A stretch of 64,000 nt of DNA from Pyrococcus kukulkanii (GTDB lineage Archaea; Methanobacteriota_B; Thermococci; Thermococcales; Thermococcaceae). Location of the stretch: positions 168,842 through 232,841 of the forward strand of contig NZ_JARRIB010000004.1 of assembly GCF_041647995.1 (NCBI RefSeq), given 5' to 3'. Below the pieces are notes generated by a model. The model worked only from the letters and a program-made list of their open reading frames with translations. It did not search any database and was not told the DNA's origin. Numbering within the stretch: position 1 is the first letter of the stretch; each line of letters starts with the position of its first letter. This document shows positions 19,396 to 26,937 of this stretch, one piece after another. Position numbers and translations under genes: made by a program.

Positions 19396-20622
19396 ATGCC
19401 GATAGTTAGGAAGCTCAATGATGATGGTTTTGGTATTATTAAAGGGATTTTAGTCCCCTATTCTGTCCCAGGGGATGAAATTGAAATAGAAGAGGTTAAA
19501 AAAATTAAGAAGAAGAGGATGGCGACGAAATGGAGGCTCTTAAGATCATCCCCCCTTCGAGTGGGAGCTAGGTGTGAGGCCTTTGGGAGATGTGGAGGTT
19601 GTATCCTTCAGCATATTGACTATAATTATCAGGTCGAATTCAAGGAGGAAAAGCTAAGGAAGATCCTCGGGTTCGAAGTTAACGTGATACCTTCCCCAAG
19701 GATATTTGGACACAGGAACAGAATAGACCTGGCAGTTACTGTTGAGGGGATAGGATTTAGGGAGAGAGGAAAGTGGTGGAGTGTAGTGAACATTGAGAAG
19801 TGTCCAGTGTTTGGCCCTACATCGAAAAAAGCGATCAAGAGACTGAAGGAGTTCATTGAAGAAGAGAAGATAGAGACTTGGAAAATCAGAGAGGACAAGG
19901 GGTTCTTGAGGTACATGGTTCTTAGGGAGGGAAAGTTTACGGGAGAAGTAATGGTCAACCTCGTCACCAAGGAAGGCAAACTGCCCGACCCTTCTCCCTA
20001 TTTTGACTTCGCAACATCAATATACTGGAGCGTAAATAGGACAAAGAGTGATATATCCCATGGGGACGTTAAGGAGTTCTGGGGGGAGAAGTTTATTACG
20101 GAGGAGCTTGATGGAGTTAAGTATCTGATCCATCCTAACTCCTTCTTCCAGACGAATAGCTATCAGGCAGTTAACCTCGTCAAAATTGTGGCTAAGTTCG
20201 CTAATGGAGAAAAGATACTGGACATGTACTCTGGAGTTGGAACGTTTGGAATATACTTGGCAAGGAAGGGCTTTAAAGTCAAGGGATTCGACTCTAATGA
20301 GTTCGCTATAGAGATGGCGAGGGAGAATGCAGAGATTAACGGTGTTGAGGCAAAGTTCTTCGTCGCGACGGACAGGGAAGTTGAAGTTAAGGGCTTTGAC
20401 ACTGTCATAGTTGATCCTCCTAGGGCAGGCCTACATCCAAAACTGATAAAAAGGCTAGACAGGGAGGGCCCTGAGACGCTCATTTACGTCTCGTGCAACC
20501 CGAAAACATTCAATCAAAATATAAAACAATTAAAGAATTACAGAATTGAGGAAATAATTGGGCTTGACATGTTTCCGCACACACCTCACGTGGAGCTCGT
20601 TTCGAAGCTTTCAAAGGTCTAA
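19396..20622 (+). CDS. RNA (uracil-5-)-methyltransferase with [4Fe-4S] cluster (RlmD/TrmA-like)
   Basis: Encodes 408 aa. An N-terminal OB/TRAM-like region (about 1-50) is followed by cluster cysteines C60, C66, C69 and a fourth near 141 (EKCPVFG). The SAM-binding motif is DMYSGVGTFGIYL, then VDPPRAGLH and the catalytic Cys motif YVSCNPKTF. Pyrococcus has one such enzyme for tRNA U54 and another for 23S rRNA; from recalled gene order next to nurA I favour the rRNA enzyme, but sequence alone does not prove it. GAGGGAGG precedes the ATG. It starts only 20 nt after the tRNA. Confidence 0.88.
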   Translation: MPIVRKLNDDGFGIIKGILVPYSVPGDEIEIEEVKKIKKKRMATKWRLLRSSPLRVGARCEAFGRCGGCILQHIDYNYQVEFKEEKLRKILGFEVNVIPSPRIFGHRNRIDLAVTVEGIGFRERGKWWSVVNIEKCPVFGPTSKKAIKRLKEFIEEEKIETWKIREDKGFLRYMVLREGKFTGEVMVNLVTKEGKLPDPSPYFDFATSIYWSVNRTKSDISHGDVKEFWGEKFITEELDGVKYLIHPNSFFQTNSYQAVNLVKIVAKFANGEKILDMYSGVGTFGIYLARKGFKVKGFDSNEFAIEMARENAEINGVEAKFFVATDREVEVKGFDTVIVDPPRAGLHPKLIKRLDREGPETLIYVSCNPKTFNQNIKQLKNYRIEEIIGLDMFPHTPHVELVSKLSKV

Positions 20623-20997
20623 CACGTGCTTCTCCAAGACGTAGCAATAAAATCTACCTTCTAACACAATCTCGTCTCCCCTGTAAACTTTCACCTCGAC
20701 GATCTTCTTCCTTCCATGATCCTCAACAACTTTTGCCTTTGCGAGAAGTTTATCACCAACCTTAACCGGCTTCGTGAACCTGACCTCCGCTTTCCCCAGG
20801 ACTACCGTAGGCTCATTTACAGCCAACATCGCAGCGTAGTCAGCTAGGCCGAAGGTAAAGCCTCCATGCACGAGGCCCTTCTCATCGACCTTCATCTCAT
20901 CTATCGTCACGAGCTCAACCTCTGCGTAGCCTTCCTCAAGCTTTACAGGCTTCCCAACTAGCCTCTTCGACGTGAGTTTGTGAGTTCTCTGCTCCAT
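20611..20997 (-). CDS. hotdog-fold thioesterase (PaaI-like)
   Basis: Encodes 128 aa of the 4HBT/PaaI hotdog fold. The conserved region is LVHGGFTFGLADYAAMLAVN, which forms the hotdog helix, followed by beta strands VRFTKPVKVGDKL. These enzymes hydrolyse acyl-CoA or related thioesters, usually as tetramers. The ATG at 20997 is chosen because GGTGAG lies 4 nt upstream. It converges on the methyltransferase gene with a 12-nt overlap. The substrate is unknown. Confidence 0.78.
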   Translation of the reverse strand: MEQRTHKLTSKRLVGKPVKLEEGYAEVELVTIDEMKVDEKGLVHGGFTFGLADYAAMLAVNEPTVVLGKAEVRFTKPVKVGDKLLAKAKVVEDHGRKKIVEVKVYRGDEIVLEGRFYCYVLEKHVLDL

Positions 20998-21051
20998 AGA
21001 CCTCACCGATAGAGAAAGCTTTTTTGCCTTAAAAGAGATTTATCCCTGGGG

Positions 21052-21468
21052 ATGGGGTTGGGCAAGTACAGGCCACTTTTGGAGGCCGTGAAGCTTAAGG
21101 GCGATGAAGTATTCCAAAGCAAGAGTGAGCTAGTTGGCATCTTGACGTTTAAACTTGGCATTATGGGGGTTAGTGAAGCTAAGCAACTTATAAGCGAGGC
21201 CATAGAAGAGGGAGTTGTAGAGGAGACCTCAGAAGGGCTTATCGTTCACACCGACTTAATTGAGGAGGAAGAAGGGAAGAGGGATGTTTTTGGAGAGATG
21301 GTGGAATATATAGCCAAACAGCTAGGAGTCACCGAGCTTGAGGTTCTCGAGGAAGTGAAAAAGTTGAGAGAGAGGTATGGGAATCTTGACAATAAGATTC
21401 TGGCTTACATCTATGGCCTAGAAAAGGGGATTGATATGGACAGGTTTAAAGACGAGCTGGAGGGTTGA
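21052..21468 (+). CDS. conserved archaeal protein, DUF2240-like
   Basis: Encodes 138 aa. The N-terminal about 75 residues look like a winged-helix segment (VFQSKSELVGILTFKLGIMG, then EAIEEGVVEETSEGLIV). The acidic linker and C-terminal helices complete the protein. It matches the archaeal DUF2240 family as I recall it; the function is unknown, though nucleic-acid binding is plausible from the fold. Three nucleotides separate it from the methyltransferase gene downstream. Confidence 0.7.
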   Translation: MGLGKYRPLLEAVKLKGDEVFQSKSELVGILTFKLGIMGVSEAKQLISEAIEEGVVEETSEGLIVHTDLIEEEEGKRDVFGEMVEYIAKQLGVTELEVLEEVKKLRERYGNLDNKILAYIYGLEKGIDMDRFKDELEG

Positions 21469-21471
21469 GTC

Positions 21472-22104
21472 ATGCCAAAGATTCAGCCATTTGAGAAACA
21501 CAGGGACAAGTACGAGAGCTGGTTCGAGAGGAATAGGTTAGCATATTTGAGCGAGCTCAATGCCGTAAAAGAGGTTCTTCCTGAAGGGGAATGCATTGAA
21601 GTTGGGGTGGGAACGGGAAGGTTTGCCGCTCCCCTGGGGATAAAGGTGGGTGTTGAACCCTCTAGGAAAATGGCAGAGGTAGCGGAGAAGAGGGGAATAA
21701 AAATAATCCCTGGGGTTGCTGAAGATTTGCCGTTTGAAGATTCCTCCCTCGACTGCATTCTCATGGTCACAACGATATGCTTCGTCGATGATCCTGAAAA
21801 GGCGATAGAAGAAGCTTATAGGGTTCTGAAACCTGGAGGCTACCTTATCATAGGGTTCGTGGACAGGGAAAGTCCAATAGGCAAGGAATACGAGGAGAAG
21901 AAGAATAAAAGTTTATTCTATAGGGAAGCTAGGTTCTTTTCAACCCAGGAACTAATTGAGCTATTGAAGAAACAGGGATTCGTCATTGACAGGATTGTTC
22001 AGACTTTATTCCACAAGTTGGATGAGATAGGGGAGGTGGAGCCGATAAAAGAGGGGTATGGAGAGGGTAGCTTCGTTGTTATAAGGGCCAGAAAGGTGAG
22101 TTGA
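21472..22104 (+). CDS. class I SAM-dependent methyltransferase
   Basis: Encodes 210 aa. Motif I is IEVGVGTGRFAAPLG near residues 38-52, the acidic residue after beta-2 is the Glu of VGVEPS, and post-motif segments LPFEDSSLDCILMV and RVLKPGGYLIIG complete a UbiE/Methyltransf_11-like core. The substrate cannot be read from the sequence. It lies between the DUF2240-like and DUF3216-like genes with 1-3 nt gaps. Confidence 0.85.
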   Translation: MPKIQPFEKHRDKYESWFERNRLAYLSELNAVKEVLPEGECIEVGVGTGRFAAPLGIKVGVEPSRKMAEVAEKRGIKIIPGVAEDLPFEDSSLDCILMVTTICFVDDPEKAIEEAYRVLKPGGYLIIGFVDRESPIGKEYEEKKNKSLFYREARFFSTQELIELLKKQGFVIDRIVQTLFHKLDEIGEVEPIKEGYGEGSFVVIRARKVS

Positions 22105-22105
22105 G

Positions 22106-22387
22106 ATGGAGTTAGTTAAAGAAGTAAAATCCCTGTGCGAGAGGTTGGGAGAAGAGAATTTAGTGGAGGCGATAGATAAGTTCATGTTATTGAACCAAGG
22201 ACTGGAAAAGACAAGGGGAGAACACTTCGCCAGGGCTGGAATTTACGGGTTTCTTGAGGGGATTCTTACAACATTAAAGATTAAGCATGAAGATCAGGAA
22301 ATCGAGGAGCTACTTATAAGAGTTAAAGAGGCCAGGGAAAAGGAGGAGATTTTCCTTAGAAGAGCTAGACCTCCAATAGCTGAGTAG
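22106..22387 (+). CDS. small helical protein, DUF3216-like (Thermococcales)
   Basis: Encodes 93 aa, almost entirely helical by composition (LCERLGEENLVEAIDKF, GFLEGILTTLKIKH, LLIRVKEAREKEEIFL). It resembles a small Thermococcales-restricted family (DUF3216 as recalled). It starts 1 nt after the methyltransferase stop, so it is probably coexpressed with it. The function is unknown. Confidence 0.65.
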   Translation: MELVKEVKSLCERLGEENLVEAIDKFMLLNQGLEKTRGEHFARAGIYGFLEGILTTLKIKHEDQEIEELLIRVKEAREKEEIFLRRARPPIAE

Positions 22388-22423
22388 AAATACCTTTAAA
22401 CCTTAAAATCCTCCTAAATTTTG

Positions 22424-23695
22424 ATGAGAGTTATCGGCGTGGTAAGGAAATCAAGGCGAGAGAGGGTTAGTAGAGAGGAGTTCGAGGAGCTTTTAAGGAG
22501 TGCTGGTTACGAAGTTCTTACGATAGTTGAACAGGTACGGGAGGAGCATCCACGCTACAATATTGGGCCGGGTAAGCTTGAGGAGATAAAAAGGCTCATT
22601 GAGAAGTTAAAGCCAGACAAAGTGGTGTTCGCTAACCGATTAACGCCTTCTCAAGCTTACAATCTCTGGAAGGAACTGAAAGTGGATATAATTGACAAGT
22701 GGCAACTCGTTCTTGAGATATTTGAGAAGAGAGCCCATTCAAAGGAGGCAAAACTCCAGATTGAGCTCGCGAATCTCCAGTACGAGCTTCCCCTTGTAAA
22801 GGAGGCAATTAGAAGGATAAAGATGGGAGATAGAGCGGGATTCAGAGGTATGGGTGAGTATCAGGTTCATCAGTACCTCAAGCATCTCAGATACAGAATG
22901 GGCAAGATAAGGGAGGAGCTCGAGAAGATAAGAGCCGAAAGAGAGATTAGAAGAAAGAAGAGAGAGGAAGAAGGATTCATCCTTGTTGCCTTAGCCGGTT
23001 ACACGAATGCTGGAAAGTCAACACTCTTAAATGCCCTAACTGGAGAGAACATAGAGGCCAAAAACCAAATGTTCACCACCCTAGACACGACAACGAGGAG
23101 GTTTAAGGTCAACGGAAAGACGTTGCTTATAACTGACACCGTTGGTTTTATTGACAACCTTCCACCTTTCATCGTTGAAGCATTTCACTCAACACTTGAG
23201 GAGATAGTTAAGGCTGACATAATAGTCCTGGTTCTCGACGCAAGCGAGCCGTGGCCCGAAATTAGGAGGAAGTTCTTTGCTTCCCTTGACGTCCTCAGGG
23301 AGCTTAAAGCACTAGACAGACCCATGATAGTTGCGTTGAATAAGACGGATTTAATTCCAGAGAAAGACGCCGAAGAAAAAGCTCTCCTGCTTAGAGAGAT
23401 CGTAAATGGGAGGACAAACTTAATAGATGTTGTCAAGATCTCTGCAAAAGAGAAAAAGCTTAAAGAGCTGTACAGTGCAATAGAAAAGGCAATAGCGCTT
23501 TCTCCAAAGTTTCAGGAGTTTGAGATCACCGTCAAAGATCCAGAGAAAATCGGCAGGGTTATAGCAATAATTCACTCCGTTGGGGAGCTACTTGATATAG
23601 ACTACAGTGAGGGAGCGAGAATAAAGGCCTATATCCAGACTGGGATGATAAGGCATCTAACTAAGTTGGGAGTTGAGGTCAAGAGATTAGCTTGA
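22424..23695 (+). CDS. hflX: HflX-family ribosome-associated GTPase
   Basis: Encodes about 423 aa. The N-terminal HflX domain (about 1-180) has the glycine-rich YNIGPGKLEEIK and FANRLTPSQAYNL motifs, followed by a coiled linker. The G domain has G1 GYTNAGKST, G2 TTLDTTTRR, G3 DTVGFI and G4 NKTD. HflX GTPases bind and split stalled ribosomes. The ATG at 22424 follows a TATA-like CCTTTAAACC at 22393-22402, so the transcript is probably leaderless or has a very short leader. Its 3' end overlaps the convergent permease gene by 17 nt. Confidence 0.94.
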   Translation: MRVIGVVRKSRRERVSREEFEELLRSAGYEVLTIVEQVREEHPRYNIGPGKLEEIKRLIEKLKPDKVVFANRLTPSQAYNLWKELKVDIIDKWQLVLEIFEKRAHSKEAKLQIELANLQYELPLVKEAIRRIKMGDRAGFRGMGEYQVHQYLKHLRYRMGKIREELEKIRAEREIRRKKREEEGFILVALAGYTNAGKSTLLNALTGENIEAKNQMFTTLDTTTRRFKVNGKTLLITDTVGFIDNLPPFIVEAFHSTLEEIVKADIIVLVLDASEPWPEIRRKFFASLDVLRELKALDRPMIVALNKTDLIPEKDAEEKALLLREIVNGRTNLIDVVKISAKEKKLKELYSAIEKAIALSPKFQEFEITVKDPEKIGRVIAIIHSVGELLDIDYSEGARIKAYIQTGMIRHLTKLGVEVKRLA

Positions 23696-24632
23696 AATGG
23701 AGGAACAGAAGGGTCAGGGCATATGCGAGGACAATACCCAGGATGGGTGTAAGAGTCCAGCCGATAAGGATATCAATAGCAGTATCCTTTTTGATTTTCT
23801 CTTTAGCACTCAGACTAACCCCAATTATTCCACCAATTATTGCTTGGCCTGAACTCACCGGAAGCCCAAAGAAGTTGGCGAGGCTCACAGACATTGCAGA
23901 ACCAAATTGAGCAGAGAATGCGGTAACTGGGTCTAGACTTGCTATCTTTTTACCTACAGTATTCATAACTCCATAACTGAAAGTAATCGTGCCTAAGGAG
24001 AGACTCAGTGCTCCAAAAACTCCAGCTATCCTAGGGTTGAATAAATCTACTACTAAAAGAGGGCCGACAGCATTAGCAACTTCATTAGCTCCCAGGTTGA
24101 ATGCCATATAGGCCCCTCCAGTTATGGCCACCCACTTGTATACAATTTCAAGCTTCCTGATGCTCTTTATTCTTCTAAAAACCCTTGAGTACATTTTAAA
24201 TAATAGAAAACCGAAAACTCCCGCCAATATTGGTGATGCTACCCATGCTACAATGACCTTTAAAAGGGTTTGCCAGTTGATTGATAAGCCTAGGGGGATA
24301 GCAATCCCAATGGAGCTACCAATTACTGCTTGGGCCGTGGATACTGGTAATCCCCTGATAGTTGCAAGCGTCATAATTAGGCCCGCGGTTAATAAAACTA
24401 TAAGGGCGATTTCGGGAGTTAATTGAACTATTCCTCTTCTGACGGTTTCCATAACCTTATCTCCTCTAAGATATGCTCCCAAGGTTGTGAAAATTATGAT
24501 TACTAGTGTTGCCTGTCTAAAGCTCAAGACCCCCGAACCTACTGAAGTCCCCATTACATTTGCCGAACCATTTGCTCCTATGTTCCATGCGAGATAGAAC
24601 GTCACTGCTATCAGCGAAACTAGTAGCCCCAT
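23679..24632 (-). CDS. pitA: PiT-family inorganic phosphate permease
   Basis: Encodes 317 aa with about 10 transmembrane helices in two inverted repeats. Each repeat carries the family signature: NIGANGSANVMGTSVGSG near the N-terminus and NLGANEVANAVGP in the second half. It transports inorganic phosphate with H+ or Na+. The ATG at 24632 has GGTGA 5 nt upstream; a GTG at 24641 is the alternative. A strong TATA-rich element (ctatatagaatatatagg) lies just upstream, so it can be transcribed alone. Confidence 0.93.
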   Translation of the reverse strand: MGLLVSLIAVTFYLAWNIGANGSANVMGTSVGSGVLSFRQATLVIIIFTTLGAYLRGDKVMETVRRGIVQLTPEIALIVLLTAGLIMTLATIRGLPVSTAQAVIGSSIGIAIPLGLSINWQTLLKVIVAWVASPILAGVFGFLLFKMYSRVFRRIKSIRKLEIVYKWVAITGGAYMAFNLGANEVANAVGPLLVVDLFNPRIAGVFGALSLSLGTITFSYGVMNTVGKKIASLDPVTAFSAQFGSAMSVSLANFFGLPVSSGQAIIGGIIGVSLSAKEKIKKDTAIDILIGWTLTPILGIVLAYALTLLFLHFKLIS

Positions 24633-24708
24633 CAGCTTCACCTATATATTCTATATAGTTTATAGAGCCCAAGTTAAGAAAAGGGAAATAAATTAATAAG
24701 ACTTAAGG

Positions 24709-24912
24709 TCAACTTGTGTAATCCTCAAGGGTTTTAGCCTTAACTATGATCTCACTTTTGTATGAGATTTCAACGAGACCATCATCTTCGAGCTGTTTAA
24801 GGGTTTGAAGAAGTTTTGGCATAGAAGTTTCAAGTTCAGAACTCAGTTTCTTTAAGCTTACGGCCTTCTTCTTTGTGGCCAAAACTTTATACACAAACTC
24901 CTTTGGATGCAT
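24709..24912 (-). CDS. small winged-helix DNA-binding protein
   Basis: Encodes 67 aa forming a single winged-helix domain (KKLSSELETSMPKLLQTLKQ as helix-turn-helix, then DGLVEISYKSEIIVKAK as the wing). The ATG at 24912 has GGTG 6 nt upstream. It is directly upstream of the phosphate permease gene on the same strand with a 76-nt gap, so a role in regulating that gene is possible but unproven. A 14-bp palindrome at 24959-24972 lies in its own promoter region. Confidence 0.7.
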   Translation of the reverse strand: MHPKEFVYKVLATKKKAVSLKKLSSELETSMPKLLQTLKQLEDDGLVEISYKSEIIVKAKTLEDYTS

Positions 24913-24958
24913 GCAGAACACCAAATAATAATTTGAAAAGGGGTTAATTAATATTTTT

Positions 24959-24972
24959 GGACAACTATGTCC
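24959..24972. promoter_or_regulatory. palindrome upstream of the winged-helix gene
   Basis: GGACA-acta-TGTCC is a perfect inverted repeat with a 4-nt spacer. On the minus strand it is immediately upstream of a TATA-like attaattaacc and so sits where a regulator of the winged-helix gene could bind. It also lies just after the stop of the upstream lipoprotein gene. Confidence 0.35.
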
Positions 24973-24973
24973 A

Positions 24974-25603
24974 TCATGACTCAGGAACTCCCTCTTTGAA
25001 CCATTGAGTCAAGTTGTTAATGGCGTTAACGGCCTTTGTATTATTAAATGGCAGGATGTACTGGCCAGCACTTATTATCAAGATTACGCCTTTATTTTTC
25101 ATAGCCTCCTTTACAAGCTTTGGAATTAGCCTTGGCTCTATCTCCCCCTCAATTATCGCGTACAGCTTGCCATCATAGAATATTCCGACTAAAGGAACCC
25201 CCTGAACACCAATCAAGCGAGAGAAGTTGTAATAGAGCTGAAGGTTCTTTTCACTACTACGAACTTCATAAAATGTCACACTATTATCACCAAAGTACTC
25301 AGGCAGTAACTTTTTCATCCTCTGACAATGGGGGCAGGTGTCTAGACCGTAGATGTAGAAGTGGAACTTTGACTTGTCTAGGCCTTCAAGCCAACTTTCT
25401 GAAGTACTTGTAATTGTCCCTGAAGTTTGGGATGGGGTTGTACTTTGAAGGGAAGAATCTGTTGATGGGGTTGTTGTGTTGGAGTTTTGGGGAGATGCGG
25501 ATGTCGGTACATGCGAGTTAAAAGATGTTTGCGTTGAGGATATACAGCCTAACGAAGAAAATATAAGTAAGAACGCCAGCATGATTGCTTCAGCCTTTCC
25601 CAT
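24974..25603 (-). CDS. thioredoxin-fold lipoprotein
   Basis: Encodes 209 aa. A signal peptide ends in a lipobox (SSLGC, C20). A Ser/Thr/Pro-rich linker of about 50 residues follows, typical of surface-anchored archaeal proteins. The C-terminal thioredoxin/glutaredoxin-like domain (about 75-209) has the redox motif C90-P-H-C93 and the cis-Pro loop GVQGVPLVG. It is probably an extracytoplasmic thiol-disulfide oxidoreductase. GGTGGGGG precedes the ATG and a TATA element ggtatattaaag lies further upstream. Confidence 0.85.
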   Translation of the reverse strand: MGKAEAIMLAFLLIFSSLGCISSTQTSFNSHVPTSASPQNSNTTTPSTDSSLQSTTPSQTSGTITSTSESWLEGLDKSKFHFYIYGLDTCPHCQRMKKLLPEYFGDNSVTFYEVRSSEKNLQLYYNFSRLIGVQGVPLVGIFYDGKLYAIIEGEIEPRLIPKLVKEAMKNKGVILIISAGQYILPFNNTKAVNAINNLTQWFKEGVPES

Positions 25604-25643
25604 TTTTAACCCCCACCAAAATCATGTAATCCCTTTAATATAC

Positions 25644-26018
25644 CTATCCCAAAAAGTCCAAGAGGTTCTTTGCTTTCATTTTCCTCTTAAGTTCTTTATA
25701 TGCACTACTACCATCGCATTCTGGAGCATAGGAGAGCCCTGCCTCTTCTAGAAGGAACCTCATAATTCCAAAGGCCATGACAGCTTTTCTGCCCTCCATC
25801 TCAACGGCAACGAAGGGAACTCCGTTTCTTCTCCCATAAATCACATCAAAATTAATACCCCCACATATGTCGACATCTATAAAGCTCACCTTTTCCCCGG
25901 TTTTAGTTTTTCGAGTTAGGGCCCCAGAGAACTTTCGCTTTAACTTTTCAATTGCCCTTACTACTTTAGCGAGATCCTCCTCTGAGAGTTCCTCTCTTAA
26001 CCTTATCCTCTCTATCAT
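25644..26018 (-). CDS. conserved hypothetical protein
   Basis: Encodes 124 aa, soluble, not recognised. Features are an N-terminal helical region rich in Glu/Arg/Lys, a DVDICGGINFDVIYGRR segment suggestive of a beta hairpin, and a C-terminal basic tail. The ATG at 26018 follows GGTGGTGGG; a GTG at 26036 would overlap the stop of the upstream membrane-protein gene. It is likely cotranscribed with that gene. Confidence 0.6.
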   Translation of the reverse strand: MIERIRLREELSEEDLAKVVRAIEKLKRKFSGALTRKTKTGEKVSFIDVDICGGINFDVIYGRRNGVPFVAVEMEGRKAVMAFGIMRFLLEEAGLSYAPECDGSSAYKELKRKMKAKNLLDFLG

Positions 26019-26035
26019 CCCACCACCGGGTATCA

Positions 26036-26782
26036 CTAACCCTGGGGACTTAAATCTTTAAAGAAAACCAAGGTCGCACGAGAAAGCATGACGGCCAGCG
26101 GTGCAACGATTAGGAGTCCAAGGAGCAGTCCCACGACCTTTAGGTTGACCGTTATTAGTGTCATCGGAATTGAGAGGAGTAAAGTTAAGCCTCCATATTT
26201 CACGGCGTACTCTAGATACTCTCCTCCACTCAGGGCCAAGTTCAGGCTTTTTCCAATGGCCTCCTCGGCCTTTACACCCTGCAGAATAATAAGGTACGGC
26301 GTGGCATAAAGGAAATAGCCAATGCCAATGACAACGGCAAATGCAAATATAAGCCCTGGGGGACCGAGGAATACCAAGGTTCCGACTCCAAGCGAGACCA
26401 GAAAGAGGAGGAGGCCAAACTTCAAGAACTCCAGGAAATATCTGTTAGCCGTGTTAAGGAAGCCATCCCATGAAAACTCATTCCCGTTTATCGATCCCAA
26501 GAATCCGGCCGAGAGGTAAGCTGAGATTACCGCAACGAGTAGTCCAAAAAGGAGGGAAAGGGGAGTAGAAAGACCACCTCCTGGAGGAGAAACGAATGAC
26601 CAAAGCGTTGGAAGGGCCTCGGGGAGCGTTATCCTAATTCCCACATAATTTCCATGAAAATTCACAACCCTAACAACACTATCAAGGGAAATAATGCTGG
26701 CAATGACTGGGATCACCATTATCCCAGGATTTCTCAATGTATACTCCCATCCCTCATTTAACAACCTGAGGAATTCCACCAT
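26036..26782 (-). CDS. integral membrane protein of unknown function
   Basis: Encodes 248 aa with five or six hydrophobic segments (about 20-38, 70-95, 118-165 as two, 195-240 as two). The start RNPGIMVIPVIASI and the glycine-rich loop SPPGGGLST resemble archaeal DUF-type proteins with a glycerophosphoryl-diester-phosphodiesterase-like membrane region, but I cannot assign a family securely. The CDS abuts the small downstream gene. Confidence 0.65.
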   Translation of the reverse strand: MVEFLRLLNEGWEYTLRNPGIMVIPVIASIISLDSVVRVVNFHGNYVGIRITLPEALPTLWSFVSPPGGGLSTPLSLLFGLLVAVISAYLSAGFLGSINGNEFSWDGFLNTANRYFLEFLKFGLLLFLVSLGVGTLVFLGPPGLIFAFAVVIGIGYFLYATPYLIILQGVKAEEAIGKSLNLALSGGEYLEYAVKYGGLTLLLSIPMTLITVNLKVVGLLLGLLIVAPLAVMLSRATLVFFKDLSPQG

Positions 26783-26937
26783 ACAACCACCTGGAGTTAA
26801 TTAAAGTTACCTCTTAAAAGGATATCGAAGTCCTGACAATTATCCTGCCTGAATAAGGGTATACATTTGATCACTGTCCTATTCTGTTAGCCCATAATTT
26901 TTTAAGCATTTGACGAAGCTACTAACGGTGATCGTCG
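26783..26937. other. divergent promoter region
   Basis: A 155-bp gap between divergent genes. It contains TATA-like elements for the minus gene (ttaattaaag near 26797-26806) and for the plus gene (ataattttttaagc near 26893-26906), and GGTGA 6 nt before the ATG at 26938. I see no further gene. Confidence 0.5.
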
